Below, piece by piece: positions 19,065-29,735 of a stretch of 64,000 bases of DNA (its first letter is position 1; every line of letters begins with the position of its first letter). The translations under genes and the position numbers were made by a program. Source of the DNA: Arachidicoccus soli. Lineage in GTDB: Bacteria; Bacteroidota; Bacteroidia; Chitinophagales; Chitinophagaceae. The DNA is taken from assembly GCF_003600625.1 (NCBI RefSeq), contig NZ_CP032489.1, forward strand, positions 3,162,001 through 3,226,000, given 5' to 3'. Below the pieces are notes generated by a model. It did not search any database, was not told where the DNA came from, and saw nothing but the letters and a program-made list of their open reading frames with translations.

Positions 19065-19865
19065 ATGAATCCAAACCTTTTGAAGCTAAAGGCCATATTA
19101 GCAATCTGTTTTCTTTTAGGCGCTGCAACCTTTCTGCAGGCACAAACGGTAACTGTGGATAATTATTTTAATAATGAAACACATAAAGACAAAGCAGGCA
19201 ATGAAGTCAAGTTTCACTATCTGTGGAATGATAAGGCAAGTACGGGTTATTCAATTTTTGGACAAGCGTTTACAAATAATGGTGCAGCCGTTCTGAAAAC
19301 GTTACCCGAAAAACCGACCTGCAAAAATTTAAAAGGCACGAATATTTATATTATTGCCGATCCTGACAATGTAGGCGACAACCCGCATCCAAATTTTATG
19401 GACAAAGCAGCAGCTAAAGCCATCAGCAAATGGGTAAAAAAAGGAGGCGTTTTATTTCTTTTGGCCAATGATCAAAAAAACTGTGATTTATCGCATTTCA
19501 ATATTTTAGCCCATAAGTTTGGCTTAAACTTTAATAACGACTTGATATTGCATGTCATAGATGACAATCATTTTGCGGACGGGGGTATCAGCACATCCGG
19601 CATTCCCATGTTTAAAACAGCTAAAGAGATTTTTATAAAAGATGCATGTTCTATCACCATTCATAAAAAAGCGAAAGCCATCTTAAAAGACAAAAATGGT
19701 GCGAATGTTTTGGTTTGCACGCACTATGGCAGAGGCACCGTATTAGCGGTGGGCGACCCTTGGTTATACAATGAATATACGAATGGCAGATTGCCTTCGA
19801 TATATGAAAATGATAAAGCAGCAAATGATGTGGCTGCTTGGTTGTTAAGTAAAACCAAGCAATAG
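19065..19865 (+). CDS. Secreted protein with amidotransferase-like (DUF4350-type) fold
   Basis: The 266-aa protein has a signal peptide (ending near LQAQ, residue 27) and one alpha/beta domain with NIYIIADPDN, ISKWVKKGGVLFLLANDQ and GTVLAVGDPWLYNEYTNGR. It resembles the extra domain found on some GH105 unsaturated rhamnogalacturonyl hydrolases in Bacteroidota, but here it stands alone with no hydrolase domain. No catalytic cysteine-histidine dyad of glutamine amidotransferases is evident. It is monocistronic, divergent from the ric operon and followed by a strong terminator. Its function is unknown; carbohydrate binding or a scaffold role would be a guess. Confidence 0.75.
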   Translation: MNPNLLKLKAILAICFLLGAATFLQAQTVTVDNYFNNETHKDKAGNEVKFHYLWNDKASTGYSIFGQAFTNNGAAVLKTLPEKPTCKNLKGTNIYIIADPDNVGDNPHPNFMDKAAAKAISKWVKKGGVLFLLANDQKNCDLSHFNILAHKFGLNFNNDLILHVIDDNHFADGGISTSGIPMFKTAKEIFIKDACSITIHKKAKAILKDKNGANVLVCTHYGRGTVLAVGDPWLYNEYTNGRLPSIYENDKAANDVAAWLLSKTKQ

Positions 19866-19886
19866 AAATAATAATAAAATTGTTGG

Positions 19887-19921
19887 AAGCCTTGCCCAGT
19901 ATGAGTGCAAGGCTTTTTTAT
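19887..19921 (+). terminator. Rho-independent terminator
   Basis: A perfect 9-bp stem (AAGCCTTGC with GCAAGGCTT) closes an 11-base loop and is followed by a T-run. It separates the secreted-protein gene from the metE leader. Confidence 0.92.
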
Positions 19922-19965
19922 TTAGAAAGCTCCTAGATTAATAAACATCGGTAATTTTTTATACT

Positions 19966-19973
19966 TACCTTCG
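19966..19973 (+). promoter_or_regulatory. Candidate -7 promoter element of metE (TACCTTCG)
   Basis: One mismatch from TAnnTTTG, placed just before the riboswitch, so a transcript starting about 5-7 bases downstream would include the complete aptamer. Confidence 0.55.
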
Positions 19974-19984
19974 CATCCTTGTTC

Positions 19985-20170
19985 TTTGTTATAAAACCAT
20001 CTGATATAGGTTTTCCTCTGAGGGGAAATGAAAAAGGAACCGCGTGCAAATCGCGGGCAGACGTGCTACTGTAAGTTCATCATCCATTGAAAAATGGTTT
20101 TGCAACAACAAGATCCACTGTAAAATTTACGGGAAGGAAGTTGCAGAAGAATAAGCCAGGAGACTTGCCT
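19985..20170 (+). promoter_or_regulatory. Cobalamin (B12) riboswitch in the metE leader
   Basis: The conserved landmarks occur in order: GGTTTTCC near the 5' end, a GGGGAA segment, the GAACCGCG / CGCGGG pair, the GCTACTGTAA core loop, and the B12 box AGCCAGGAGACTTGCC at about 20154-20169. It lies about 180 bases upstream of metE. Binding of adenosyl- or methylcobalamin is expected to switch off this B12-independent enzyme, so cells with B12 would rely on MetH. Confidence 0.93.
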
Positions 20171-20181
20171 AGATCACAATG

Positions 20182-20211
20182 GCCGTAACTTTCACGATAT
20201 AAAGTTAAGGC
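20182..20211 (+). promoter_or_regulatory. Hairpin downstream of the B12 box, possible expression platform
   Basis: GCCGTAACTTT pairs with AAAGTTAAGGC (10 of 11) around an 8-base loop. No T-run follows, so control by translation or by alternative pairing is more likely than a simple intrinsic terminator. A second, weaker hairpin (ATTCAAT / ATTGAAT) lies at 20225-20253. Confidence 0.5.
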
Positions 20212-20350
20212 AGTGTGGAAATCTATTCAATCAATTCTTCTCCATTATTGAATCGCATTTCTATGTACTCCACTTCCTAAAATAATCGAAATCTTACGGA
20301 TAATGTAGAGCATGATTTTTATTGTTTCACGTTCCAAACAAATTAAAAAC

Positions 20351-22660
20351 ATGTTGACAAACAACTTAGGCTATCCACGTATTGGCGACAATCGTGCATT
20401 AAAAAAAGCATTAGAAGCCTATTGGCGAAAAGAAATTTCGCAAAAAGATTTATTGATTGCAGCACAAAAAATAAGGCTGCAAAACTGGCAATTACAAAAA
20501 GATGCCGGCGTAGACCTAATCCCCTCAAATGATTTCTCGCTGTATGATCAGATGTTGGATATGTGTCTTACCGTTAGTGCTATTCCTAAACGCTTCCACC
20601 CATTAATTGAAAATAAAGAAGTATCTGAAGCAGATCTTTATTTCGCGATGGCAAGAGGCTTTCAGGAAGGGGTATTAGATATTACAGCCATGGAAATGAC
20701 CAAATGGTTAGATACGAATTATCATTATATTGTCCCCGAATTTTATGCGTATCAACAATTTAATTTCTTGTCTCATAAAATTATAAATGAATATAAAGAA
20801 GCAAAAAATGCTGGCATTGAAACCAAGCCGGTCATCTTGGGTCCTATTACCTTTCTACTATTTGGGAAGGAAAAAGAATCCGGTTTTCACAGACTCGATC
20901 TATTAAAAAACCTATTGCCCGTTTACAAAGAAATACTGCAGCAATTAAATGAATTGGGTGCACAATATATCCAGTTTGATGAACCCTGTCTAGCGACAAA
21001 TCTTTCCAATACAGAATTAACCGCACTTACAGCTGCATATCAAGAATTGAAGGCAGTATGCCCAAACATTCAATTAATATTAGCGAATTACTTTGACTGT
21101 TATGGCGAAAATCTTTCAGTTGTTTTGAAATTACCTTTCGATGTATTCCATCTTGATTTGGTAAGATGCCCTTCACAACTAGAGGATATCATAAATACCA
21201 ACTTTACTCATTCAAAAGCTAAACTTTCATTAGGTGTAATTGATGGACGAAATATTTGGAAGAATGATTATGAAAAATCAATTCAACTAATCAAAAAAGC
21301 ATCCAACTATTTTGGAGATGAAAGAATAATGATTGCACCATCTTGCTCATTGTTGCATGTACCATGCAACTTAGACAATGAGAATAAATTAGATGGGGAG
21401 TTAAAAAACTGGTTATCATTTGCCAAACAAAAAATAGCAGAGCTAATTGATTTGAAAAAGATTATCCAAAATGAGGGTGAGGCTGCCAGTATTCTAGACA
21501 AGAATAAAGCAGCAATTCATTCTCGTAAATCTTCTTCAAGTATTCACAAAGAAACGGTGAAAACACGCGTAGCAATTATTACAGAAAAAGATACGCAAAG
21601 AGAAAGTGGCTTTGTAACCAGACAAGCAAAACAAAAGGCATTATTCAACCTGCCTTTATTTCCTACAACAACAATTGGCTCTTTCCCTCAAACAACCGAT
21701 GTAAGAAAATTACGCGCGCAATTAAAGAAAGGCATTCTATCTAAAACGGAATATAACCAAGCTTTAGAAGCGGCAACTGTAGAAAGCATTCGTCTGCAAG
21801 AGGAATTAGATATAGATGTATTGGTACATGGAGAATTTGAACGTAATGACATGGTAGAATACTTCGGAGAGCAACTCAAGGGTTATGCATTCTCTGAATT
21901 AGGTTGGGTTCAGAGTTATGGCTCACGTTGTGTAAAGCCACCCATCTTATTTGGAGATATTGAAAGAGAAAATGCCATGACAGTTGATTGGACTAGTTTT
22001 GCCCAAAGCCAAACCAATCGACTAATGAAAGGTATGCTTACAGGTCCTATTACCATGTTGCAATGGTCTTTCGTACGCGATGACCAGCCACGGGAAACCA
22101 CAGCAATGCAACTAGCCTTGGCTATTCGCGACGAAGTCCTTGATTTAGAAAAAGCAGGTATTAAAATTATTCAGATTGACGAGCCGGCTATTCGTGAAGG
22201 ATTGCCCTTAAGAAAAGAAGAATGGCAAGCATATTTGCAGTGGGCTGTCAAAGCATTTAAAATAGCGGCTTCCGGCGTAAAAGATGAAACGCAGATTCAT
22301 ACGCATATGTGCTATTCAGAGTTTAATGACATCATTCAAAATGTAGCCGACATGGATGCAGACGTAATCACTATTGAGACCTCTCGTTCACAAATGGAAT
22401 TATTAGAAGCTTTTGTTCAATTCAACTATCCAAACGAAATCGGACCCGGGGTTTATGATATCCACTCTCCACGTGTCCCTTCCATTGAAGAAATGGAAAC
22501 CTTGCTTGAAAAAGCTTTGGCGGTAATTCCTGCAGAAAATCTTTGGATAAACCCGGATTGTGGTTTAAAAACCCGCAACTGGCCCGAGACAAAACAAGCA
22601 CTGGAAAACATGGTGGAAGCAGCGAAGAAACTTCGCATAAAAGAAAAAGTAATCGCATAG
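20351..22660 (+). CDS. metE: Cobalamin-independent methionine synthase
   Basis: MetE transfers the methyl group of 5-methyltetrahydropteroyl-triglutamate to homocysteine, making methionine without B12. From the ATG at 20351 (MLTNNLGYPRIGDNRALKKA) the product is 769 aa, the usual size; the frame is open further upstream but those codons lie in the leader. The N-terminal barrel, the linker and the C-terminal barrel (from PTTTIGSFPQT) are complete. Zinc and homocysteine residues are visible: H and C in IHTHMCYSEF, E in ITIETSRS and C in NPDCGLKTR. A B12 riboswitch lies in the leader. Confidence 0.97.
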   Translation: MLTNNLGYPRIGDNRALKKALEAYWRKEISQKDLLIAAQKIRLQNWQLQKDAGVDLIPSNDFSLYDQMLDMCLTVSAIPKRFHPLIENKEVSEADLYFAMARGFQEGVLDITAMEMTKWLDTNYHYIVPEFYAYQQFNFLSHKIINEYKEAKNAGIETKPVILGPITFLLFGKEKESGFHRLDLLKNLLPVYKEILQQLNELGAQYIQFDEPCLATNLSNTELTALTAAYQELKAVCPNIQLILANYFDCYGENLSVVLKLPFDVFHLDLVRCPSQLEDIINTNFTHSKAKLSLGVIDGRNIWKNDYEKSIQLIKKASNYFGDERIMIAPSCSLLHVPCNLDNENKLDGELKNWLSFAKQKIAELIDLKKIIQNEGEAASILDKNKAAIHSRKSSSSIHKETVKTRVAIITEKDTQRESGFVTRQAKQKALFNLPLFPTTTIGSFPQTTDVRKLRAQLKKGILSKTEYNQALEAATVESIRLQEELDIDVLVHGEFERNDMVEYFGEQLKGYAFSELGWVQSYGSRCVKPPILFGDIERENAMTVDWTSFAQSQTNRLMKGMLTGPITMLQWSFVRDDQPRETTAMQLALAIRDEVLDLEKAGIKIIQIDEPAIREGLPLRKEEWQAYLQWAVKAFKIAASGVKDETQIHTHMCYSEFNDIIQNVADMDADVITIETSRSQMELLEAFVQFNYPNEIGPGVYDIHSPRVPSIEEMETLLEKALAVIPAENLWINPDCGLKTRNWPETKQALENMVEAAKKLRIKEKVIA

Positions 22661-22691
22661 AATTATTATATTTTTCTACACTTTACCCCAT

Positions 22692-22732
22692 AAAAAAACT
22701 TTCATCTTTTAAGTAAGATGAAAGTTTTTTTT
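22692..22732 (+). terminator. Bidirectional terminator between metE and atpC
   Basis: An 11-bp perfect stem (ACTTTCATCTT with AAGATGAAAGT) is extended by A and T runs on the two sides, so it can serve both convergent genes. Confidence 0.92.
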
Positions 22733-22749
22733 ATTAAGATGTAGAATAT

Positions 22750-23010
22750 TTAATTCAGTTCTGTAGCACCTTCTACTAAAACAGTTGCTTTGTTATGTAA
22801 AACCTCCACAAATCCACCGTTAATAGAGAAGTTTTTATGGCTGTTACCCTTGGCTGATTTCAGCACTTTTACATTACCTTTTGCTAAAGCACTTACCATT
22901 GGAGCATGCATATTCAATACTTCAAATAAGCCTTCTTCACCGGGTAATTGAACACCATAAACGTCGCCGCTATATATTCTTTTCTCAGGAGTTAATATTT
23001 CTAAAAGCAT
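22750..23010 (-). CDS. atpC: F1F0 ATP synthase epsilon subunit (short form)
   Basis: Epsilon joins the gamma stalk to the c-ring. At 86 aa it holds only the N-terminal beta-sandwich (MLLEILTPEKRIYSGDVYGVQ... PGEEGLFEVLNMHAPMVSAL) and lacks the C-terminal helical domain that inhibits ATP hydrolysis in many bacteria. Short forms are common in Bacteroidota. It lies 84 bases after atpD and ends at a strong shared terminator. Confidence 0.93.
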   Translation of the reverse strand: MLLEILTPEKRIYSGDVYGVQLPGEEGLFEVLNMHAPMVSALAKGNVKVLKSAKGNSHKNFSINGGFVEVLHNKATVLVEGATELN

Positions 23011-23094
23011 GTTTTTAAATTTGTGAATTTGTGAATTTTCAATCCAGTAAAACGCATTATCAAATTTCCTAATTGATCAACTCACTCATTAATA

Positions 23095-24726
<1,632 letters not shown>

Positions 24727-24870
24727 TTAATTTAATTAATCTACTTAGGCCTTTAAAACTCCTTTTCTTTCCTTCCATGATTAGTTAGCCTCATTTTAAC
24801 ATTAATTTGAAAATAAATGTTAAACCATTTATATTTGATTTATAATTAAGCTGCTGAAAATTAACTATCA

Positions 24871-26823
24871 ATGAGAAAAAATATACGCTTTTTCATTTTC
24901 TTCCTTGCTCTCTCTATCACCATTGCAAATGCGCAGGAAAAACTCATCAAATTTGGCAAACCAGACCCAAAAGAACTTGAATTAAAGGATTGTGATTTTG
25001 ATAAGGGTGCACCTATATATTGCTTAGCTGATGTAGGGACAGTCATGTATATCATCAATACAAATAATGTAAATATAGAAACTGTTAGACGCAGAAAGTT
25101 CATTGTATTTAAGGAATCGGGCATTGAAAATGCTGATGTAAAAATTAGATACCAAAGTAAAGACAGCTATGAAGATATTGGAAGCATAAAAGGATATGTC
25201 TATAATAAAGATGCTAATGGGAAAATTACTGTAACAGAATTAAGTAAAAAAGATATTTATAATAAGAAAATAGATGAAAACTATTCTGAAGTAAGTTTTG
25301 CTATGCCTAATGTGAAGGTGGGTTCTGTATTTGAATACGAATATAAACGCTATAGAAAGACGTATGGCAATATTGATTCTTGGTATTTTCAGCATGCTTA
25401 CCCTGTAAAATACAGTGCTTATAATTTAATTATTCCAGAGTACTTTGATTTTAAATATCAAATTTGTCGTAGGCAAGAAATTACGGTAAAGACCAATTCT
25501 GATGCTAATGGCAATTGGTATATTATGAAGAATATCCCAAGTCTTCATGATGAACCTTATATGGCTGGCGCAAATGATTTCTTGCAAAGGGTCGATTTTA
25601 ACCTTACCACATTCAATCCTCCCGGCGAACCAGCTGTTCAAATAGGAGAAACCTGGGACAATATTGTTGATGACTATTTAAAGTATGATGGACTGGGGGG
25701 ACAATTATCAAAAAATATAAGACACACAGAAGCGTTGGATACCATAGTAAATAATTGCAATACAGCATTAGAGAAATTAAAAGCTATCTATAGCTATATA
25801 CAACAAAATATGAATTGGAATGAAGACAATGAAATAGGATCACATCAAGATGGAGGCATTAAAGCAGCCTGGGACAAGAAACAAGGAAGTACGGGAGAAA
25901 TTAACTTATTGCTGTTAAATCTCTTGAGAGATTACAAAATAAAAGCCGCCCCACTACTTGTAAGTACAAGAGACAATGGCTCAATAAATATAATGTATCC
26001 TAATTTGGATGCGTTTAATGCAACTATGGTTTTTGTTCGTTTAGATAGTACAAATTATATTTTAAATGCAGCAGATAAATACAATCCATTCGACCAAATC
26101 CCTTATGAAGTGCAATTCACAAAAGGATTAATCTGTGATAAAGTACATTCCGGATTCATAAATATTTCCGACATCTCTAAAAGTTTAAAAACAACAGAAA
26201 CAATTGTTCTCAATATCGACAAATCGGGAAAGATATCGGGAAACGGGGAGATGGGTTATTTTGATTACGCGAGAAATATAACCCTGAAAAGATACAATGA
26301 CAATAAGTTGAAGTCCTTTCTAAGTACAGCAAAGGGCATCACATTACAAGTAGACTCGCTTGCTGTAGAAAATGTATATAAGCAGGATGCACCCTTGGAG
26401 GTAAAAGTAGATTACAGCGGAGGTGTTCACTCTACAGGCGATTACTTACTTGTGCCTTATAACCTTTTCTCCGGCATGAACTCCAACCCTTTTACCGCGG
26501 AAAACAGACAAACAAGTATTGACTTTGGGTTTTTACAATCCTTTCAAATTACAGGTTATATCAATTTCTCGGACAATTTCAGCTTAGAAGGAATGCCTAA
26601 AAATATTACCATGCGCATTCCTGACGGCAGCATTATTATTAGAAGAATTTTTCAAAAAATATCCGACAATAAAATTGGGTTTAGACTTAATATAGATTTC
26701 CAAAGGCCTGCCTATTCAAGAGAAGAATACCCTACTATAAAAGCATTTTATAAGGAATTATTCAAACTATTGGATGAGCAAATTGTCCTGAAGAAGAAGA
26801 ATAACCTCACCTCCAGCAATTAA
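24871..26823 (+). CDS. Secreted DUF3857 protein with inactive transglutaminase-like domain
   Basis: The 650-aa protein has a signal peptide (ending near ANAQ, residue 22), a DUF3857 beta-rich domain (about 55-215), a transglutaminase-like domain (about 285-400) and a C-terminal beta domain. By eye alignment with the next gene, the catalytic cysteine is replaced (KQGSTGEINL, T341 in place of C) and the histidine too (DAFNATM, A384), so it should not be an active enzyme. Families with this pattern are common in Bacteroidota and are of unknown role. It is followed by its active-looking paralogue at 35 bases. Confidence 0.85.
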   Translation: MRKNIRFFIFFLALSITIANAQEKLIKFGKPDPKELELKDCDFDKGAPIYCLADVGTVMYIINTNNVNIETVRRRKFIVFKESGIENADVKIRYQSKDSYEDIGSIKGYVYNKDANGKITVTELSKKDIYNKKIDENYSEVSFAMPNVKVGSVFEYEYKRYRKTYGNIDSWYFQHAYPVKYSAYNLIIPEYFDFKYQICRRQEITVKTNSDANGNWYIMKNIPSLHDEPYMAGANDFLQRVDFNLTTFNPPGEPAVQIGETWDNIVDDYLKYDGLGGQLSKNIRHTEALDTIVNNCNTALEKLKAIYSYIQQNMNWNEDNEIGSHQDGGIKAAWDKKQGSTGEINLLLLNLLRDYKIKAAPLLVSTRDNGSINIMYPNLDAFNATMVFVRLDSTNYILNAADKYNPFDQIPYEVQFTKGLICDKVHSGFINISDISKSLKTTETIVLNIDKSGKISGNGEMGYFDYARNITLKRYNDNKLKSFLSTAKGITLQVDSLAVENVYKQDAPLEVKVDYSGGVHSTGDYLLVPYNLFSGMNSNPFTAENRQTSIDFGFLQSFQITGYINFSDNFSLEGMPKNITMRIPDGSIIIRRIFQKISDNKIGFRLNIDFQRPAYSREEYPTIKAFYKELFKLLDEQIVLKKKNNLTSSN

Positions 26824-26858
26824 AACTTAAACAATTTTACCGTTTAATAGATTCTTTT

Positions 26859-28784
26859 ATGGCAAGCAAAAATAAGTATTTGTATTTTGTGTTTTTCTTA
26901 ATAATTCTTTCTATCAATAATAAATCCTTTGCACAAAGTTTAAAATATGGCACAAATCAGATTCCTGATTCTTTAAGAAACAATGCCAATTCAGTAAGGC
27001 GAGAAAAAACAAAACAATTTATTGTTACAGGTTTTGGTACTGCTACATTAAATGAACACGAAGTCATCACAGTCTTAAATAGCAAGGCTAAAAATAACTT
27101 AGTTTTCATGAGATATTCCGATAAGTTCAGAAAACTTGAAAATGCCAATATTATAGTATATGATTCTAACGGAGTCAAAATCAACTCCTATTCACAAAAA
27201 GAAATGAGTATTTCCGGTTATGGAGAAGGTTTAGTCGACGACGGGAGATATACTTATTTTGTTGTGACAGCTGTTAATTATCCTATTACTGTAGAATTAA
27301 ATGCTACTACCAAATTTAAAGGCATTCTGCGTTACCCTTATGAAATATTTCAAGATAAAGACCAATCTGTTCAAAGTTCAACTACGATTATTACCTTACC
27401 CAAATCTTTTGGATTTAGATATAAAGAACTTAACGGGAAGTTTCAATTTTCCAGAATTGATCAGGGCGTCAATGAAACTTACAAATGGGAAGTAAAAAAT
27501 TTACCTGTAAAAAATATTGAATACAATGCAGGCCCTGCTTACTTATATTTACCAATTGTCTTATATACAGCCAATAAATTTGAGATGGATAATAATCCGG
27601 GTGATTTGTCTAGTTGGAAAAACTATGGCAGGTGGTATTACGATTTAACCGGAAACGCCAATACACTTTCTGCTGAAGATCAAGACTTTTACAAGAATCT
27701 AGTTCAAGATAAAAATTCTACGCTCGAGAAAGCAAAAGCGATCTATGATTATATGCAAGAAAATATGCGATATGTAAGCATTCAACTTGGCATAGGAGGG
27801 TTAAAACCTTTCCCTGCATCATTTGTAAACACCAGAAAGTATGGAGACTGTAAAGCATTAAGCAACTACATGCAAGCTGCACTATCTGCAGTCGGCATTA
27901 AGAGTTATGTAGCGCTTACTAATGGAGGCACCCCTTTCTGGCCAATATTCAATAGCTTTCCGATGGAAGCGTTTAATCATGTCATTCTCTGTATCCCACA
28001 ACAAAAAGACAGCATTTGGTTAGAATGTACAAGTAATAATACAGATTTTGGGGTTTTGGGTGCATTTACAGAGAATCATCAATCTTTATTAATCACTGAA
28101 AATGGAGGGCAACTTGTTCGCGCTCCTCAAACAAAAAAAGATGAAAACATAAAAATCTCTAAAAATATAATTCATCTAAACGAAGATGGGAGTGCCTTGG
28201 TGAATTGCTCTTTTGAAAATACCGGAGAATTTAAACAAGAAGCAATAGCTAATTTATTTCAACAAAGATTGCAGGATATAAAAGACTATTTTTTGGGTAA
28301 TCTAAAATTTAAGACAGGCATTGATTCTATAGAAGTTAAGGAGGGTAGAAAACATCAAATTCCTTATCCTGTAAATACCAACTTTTATTACAGCCAATAT
28401 CCCGATTTTTTAACAGGATCTAAATTCTTCATTTCCTCCAGGCCTTATAGAATTTTTACGGAAGATATCAGGCAAATGAAAAACCGTACCCAGGATTTCT
28501 ATTTTAAGTATCCGTACACTATTATTGACACATCCGTATTAAAGTATCCAAAAGGGTTTACGGTAGAACAATTACCTTCTGGGTTAAGAGAAAGCAAACC
28601 CTTTGCAAGCTATATGAGTGAATATATTTTAGATACTGCTAAAAATGAAATTAGCGTAATTACACAGTTTAGTATTAAACAAATAATCGTAAAAAATAAG
28701 GATTATGAAGAACTAGAATCTTTCGCAGAAAAAGTATATGCGGATATGCGTCAAAAGCTGGTACTGGATAATAATGCGCTATAA
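26859..28784 (+). CDS. Secreted DUF3857 / transglutaminase-like protein
   Basis: The 641-aa protein has a signal peptide ending near KSFAQ (residue 26), DUF3857 (about 50-215), a transglutaminase-like core (about 285-395) and a C-terminal beta domain. The cysteine-histidine pair is intact (C331 in KYGDCKALS, H374 in AFNHVIL). The third residue reads E389 in WLECTS where aspartate is usual. Active relatives hydrolyse or cross-link peptide amides; the substrate here is unknown. It is probably co-transcribed with the preceding paralogue, suggesting an active and inactive partner pair in the periplasm. Confidence 0.87.
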   Translation: MASKNKYLYFVFFLIILSINNKSFAQSLKYGTNQIPDSLRNNANSVRREKTKQFIVTGFGTATLNEHEVITVLNSKAKNNLVFMRYSDKFRKLENANIIVYDSNGVKINSYSQKEMSISGYGEGLVDDGRYTYFVVTAVNYPITVELNATTKFKGILRYPYEIFQDKDQSVQSSTTIITLPKSFGFRYKELNGKFQFSRIDQGVNETYKWEVKNLPVKNIEYNAGPAYLYLPIVLYTANKFEMDNNPGDLSSWKNYGRWYYDLTGNANTLSAEDQDFYKNLVQDKNSTLEKAKAIYDYMQENMRYVSIQLGIGGLKPFPASFVNTRKYGDCKALSNYMQAALSAVGIKSYVALTNGGTPFWPIFNSFPMEAFNHVILCIPQQKDSIWLECTSNNTDFGVLGAFTENHQSLLITENGGQLVRAPQTKKDENIKISKNIIHLNEDGSALVNCSFENTGEFKQEAIANLFQQRLQDIKDYFLGNLKFKTGIDSIEVKEGRKHQIPYPVNTNFYYSQYPDFLTGSKFFISSRPYRIFTEDIRQMKNRTQDFYFKYPYTIIDTSVLKYPKGFTVEQLPSGLRESKPFASYMSEYILDTAKNEISVITQFSIKQIIVKNKDYEELESFAEKVYADMRQKLVLDNNAL

Positions 28785-28880
28785 CTTATTTTCATGGTCC
28801 AACCTTTTCTATTCATTCTTCTGTTTATTATCTTTAATCACTAAATACTCCCTTTGTATAGTTGACTCCTAAAAACAAAA

Positions 28881-29717
28881 CTAATGTGGAAAATTAATTT
28901 GATAAATTTTGGGCCACAACTTGCCCGTAACATAAATTTTATCTTGTACTGAATCATAAGCTATCCCATTTAGAACATCTGAACCAGGATGGTTCCTTTC
29001 TGCATCATTAACGATAGAGCTTAAATCTAATTTACCTACAATTTTCCCTGTTGAAGTATCAATTTTCACAATCTCATTTCTATACCAAACATTGGCATAA
29101 ATATATCCTTTGATAAATTCCAATTCATTCAAACTGTCTTGTGCCATTCCATTGCGTGTAACGCTCAGGATCTTGACAGGCTTATAAGTCCCGGGATGGA
29201 GATATGTCAAATGGTTGGAACTATCGTCCATTATCAAATATTTCCCGTCTGTTGCCAAACCCCAGCCCTCATTGGGGAAACTAAAAGTTCCAATCTGCTT
29301 AAATGATTTTGCATCGTAAATAAAACCAAGATGATTTAGCCAGGTAAGCTGATAAAATTTATTACCCAAGAAAGTAATGCCTTCTCCGAAATATTTCGTT
29401 TTATCGATTGTAATTTTTTTATCAAAACTTCCCGTTTGCAAATCCTCAGATCCTACAACTGAATTTGTATAGGGGATATCATTGGGTGCACCGGAGCTTT
29501 CAAAAAATTTTCCATCATGAAATACAAAACCCTCTGTAAACAAACTTGTATCGTGCGGAAAAACATTGACAACAGAATAATTGATGAGTGGAACATCAAA
29601 AGAATTTAATCCAATATGCTCAGCTGTATCTGGCGAAGAATTATTTCTGCAACTAATCACTGCAAGAAAAAATATAAAAGCAATTGTTTTATGTAATGAA
29701 AGATATTTTTCTATCAT
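28881..29717 (-). CDS. Glutaminyl-peptide cyclotransferase (bacterial/plant propeller type), lipoprotein
   Basis: The enzyme turns N-terminal glutamine of proteins into pyroglutamate. The 278-aa sequence is a five-bladed propeller with the family hallmarks HDTSLFTEGFVFHDGKFFESSG, FGEGITFLGNKFYQLTW and ELEFIKGYIYANVW. A lipobox-like segment (FLAVISC, C23) suggests anchoring in a membrane, with the enzyme in the periplasm. It follows the CNNM gene by 18 bases on the same strand, a likely operon. In this phylum N-terminal pyroglutamate is common on exported proteins after signal cleavage, which suits this location. Confidence 0.92.
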   Translation of the reverse strand: MIEKYLSLHKTIAFIFFLAVISCRNNSSPDTAEHIGLNSFDVPLINYSVVNVFPHDTSLFTEGFVFHDGKFFESSGAPNDIPYTNSVVGSEDLQTGSFDKKITIDKTKYFGEGITFLGNKFYQLTWLNHLGFIYDAKSFKQIGTFSFPNEGWGLATDGKYLIMDDSSNHLTYLHPGTYKPVKILSVTRNGMAQDSLNELEFIKGYIYANVWYRNEIVKIDTSTGKIVGKLDLSSIVNDAERNHPGSDVLNGIAYDSVQDKIYVTGKLWPKIYQINFPH

Positions 29718-29735
29718 TTTTATTTTCTAGTTAGC

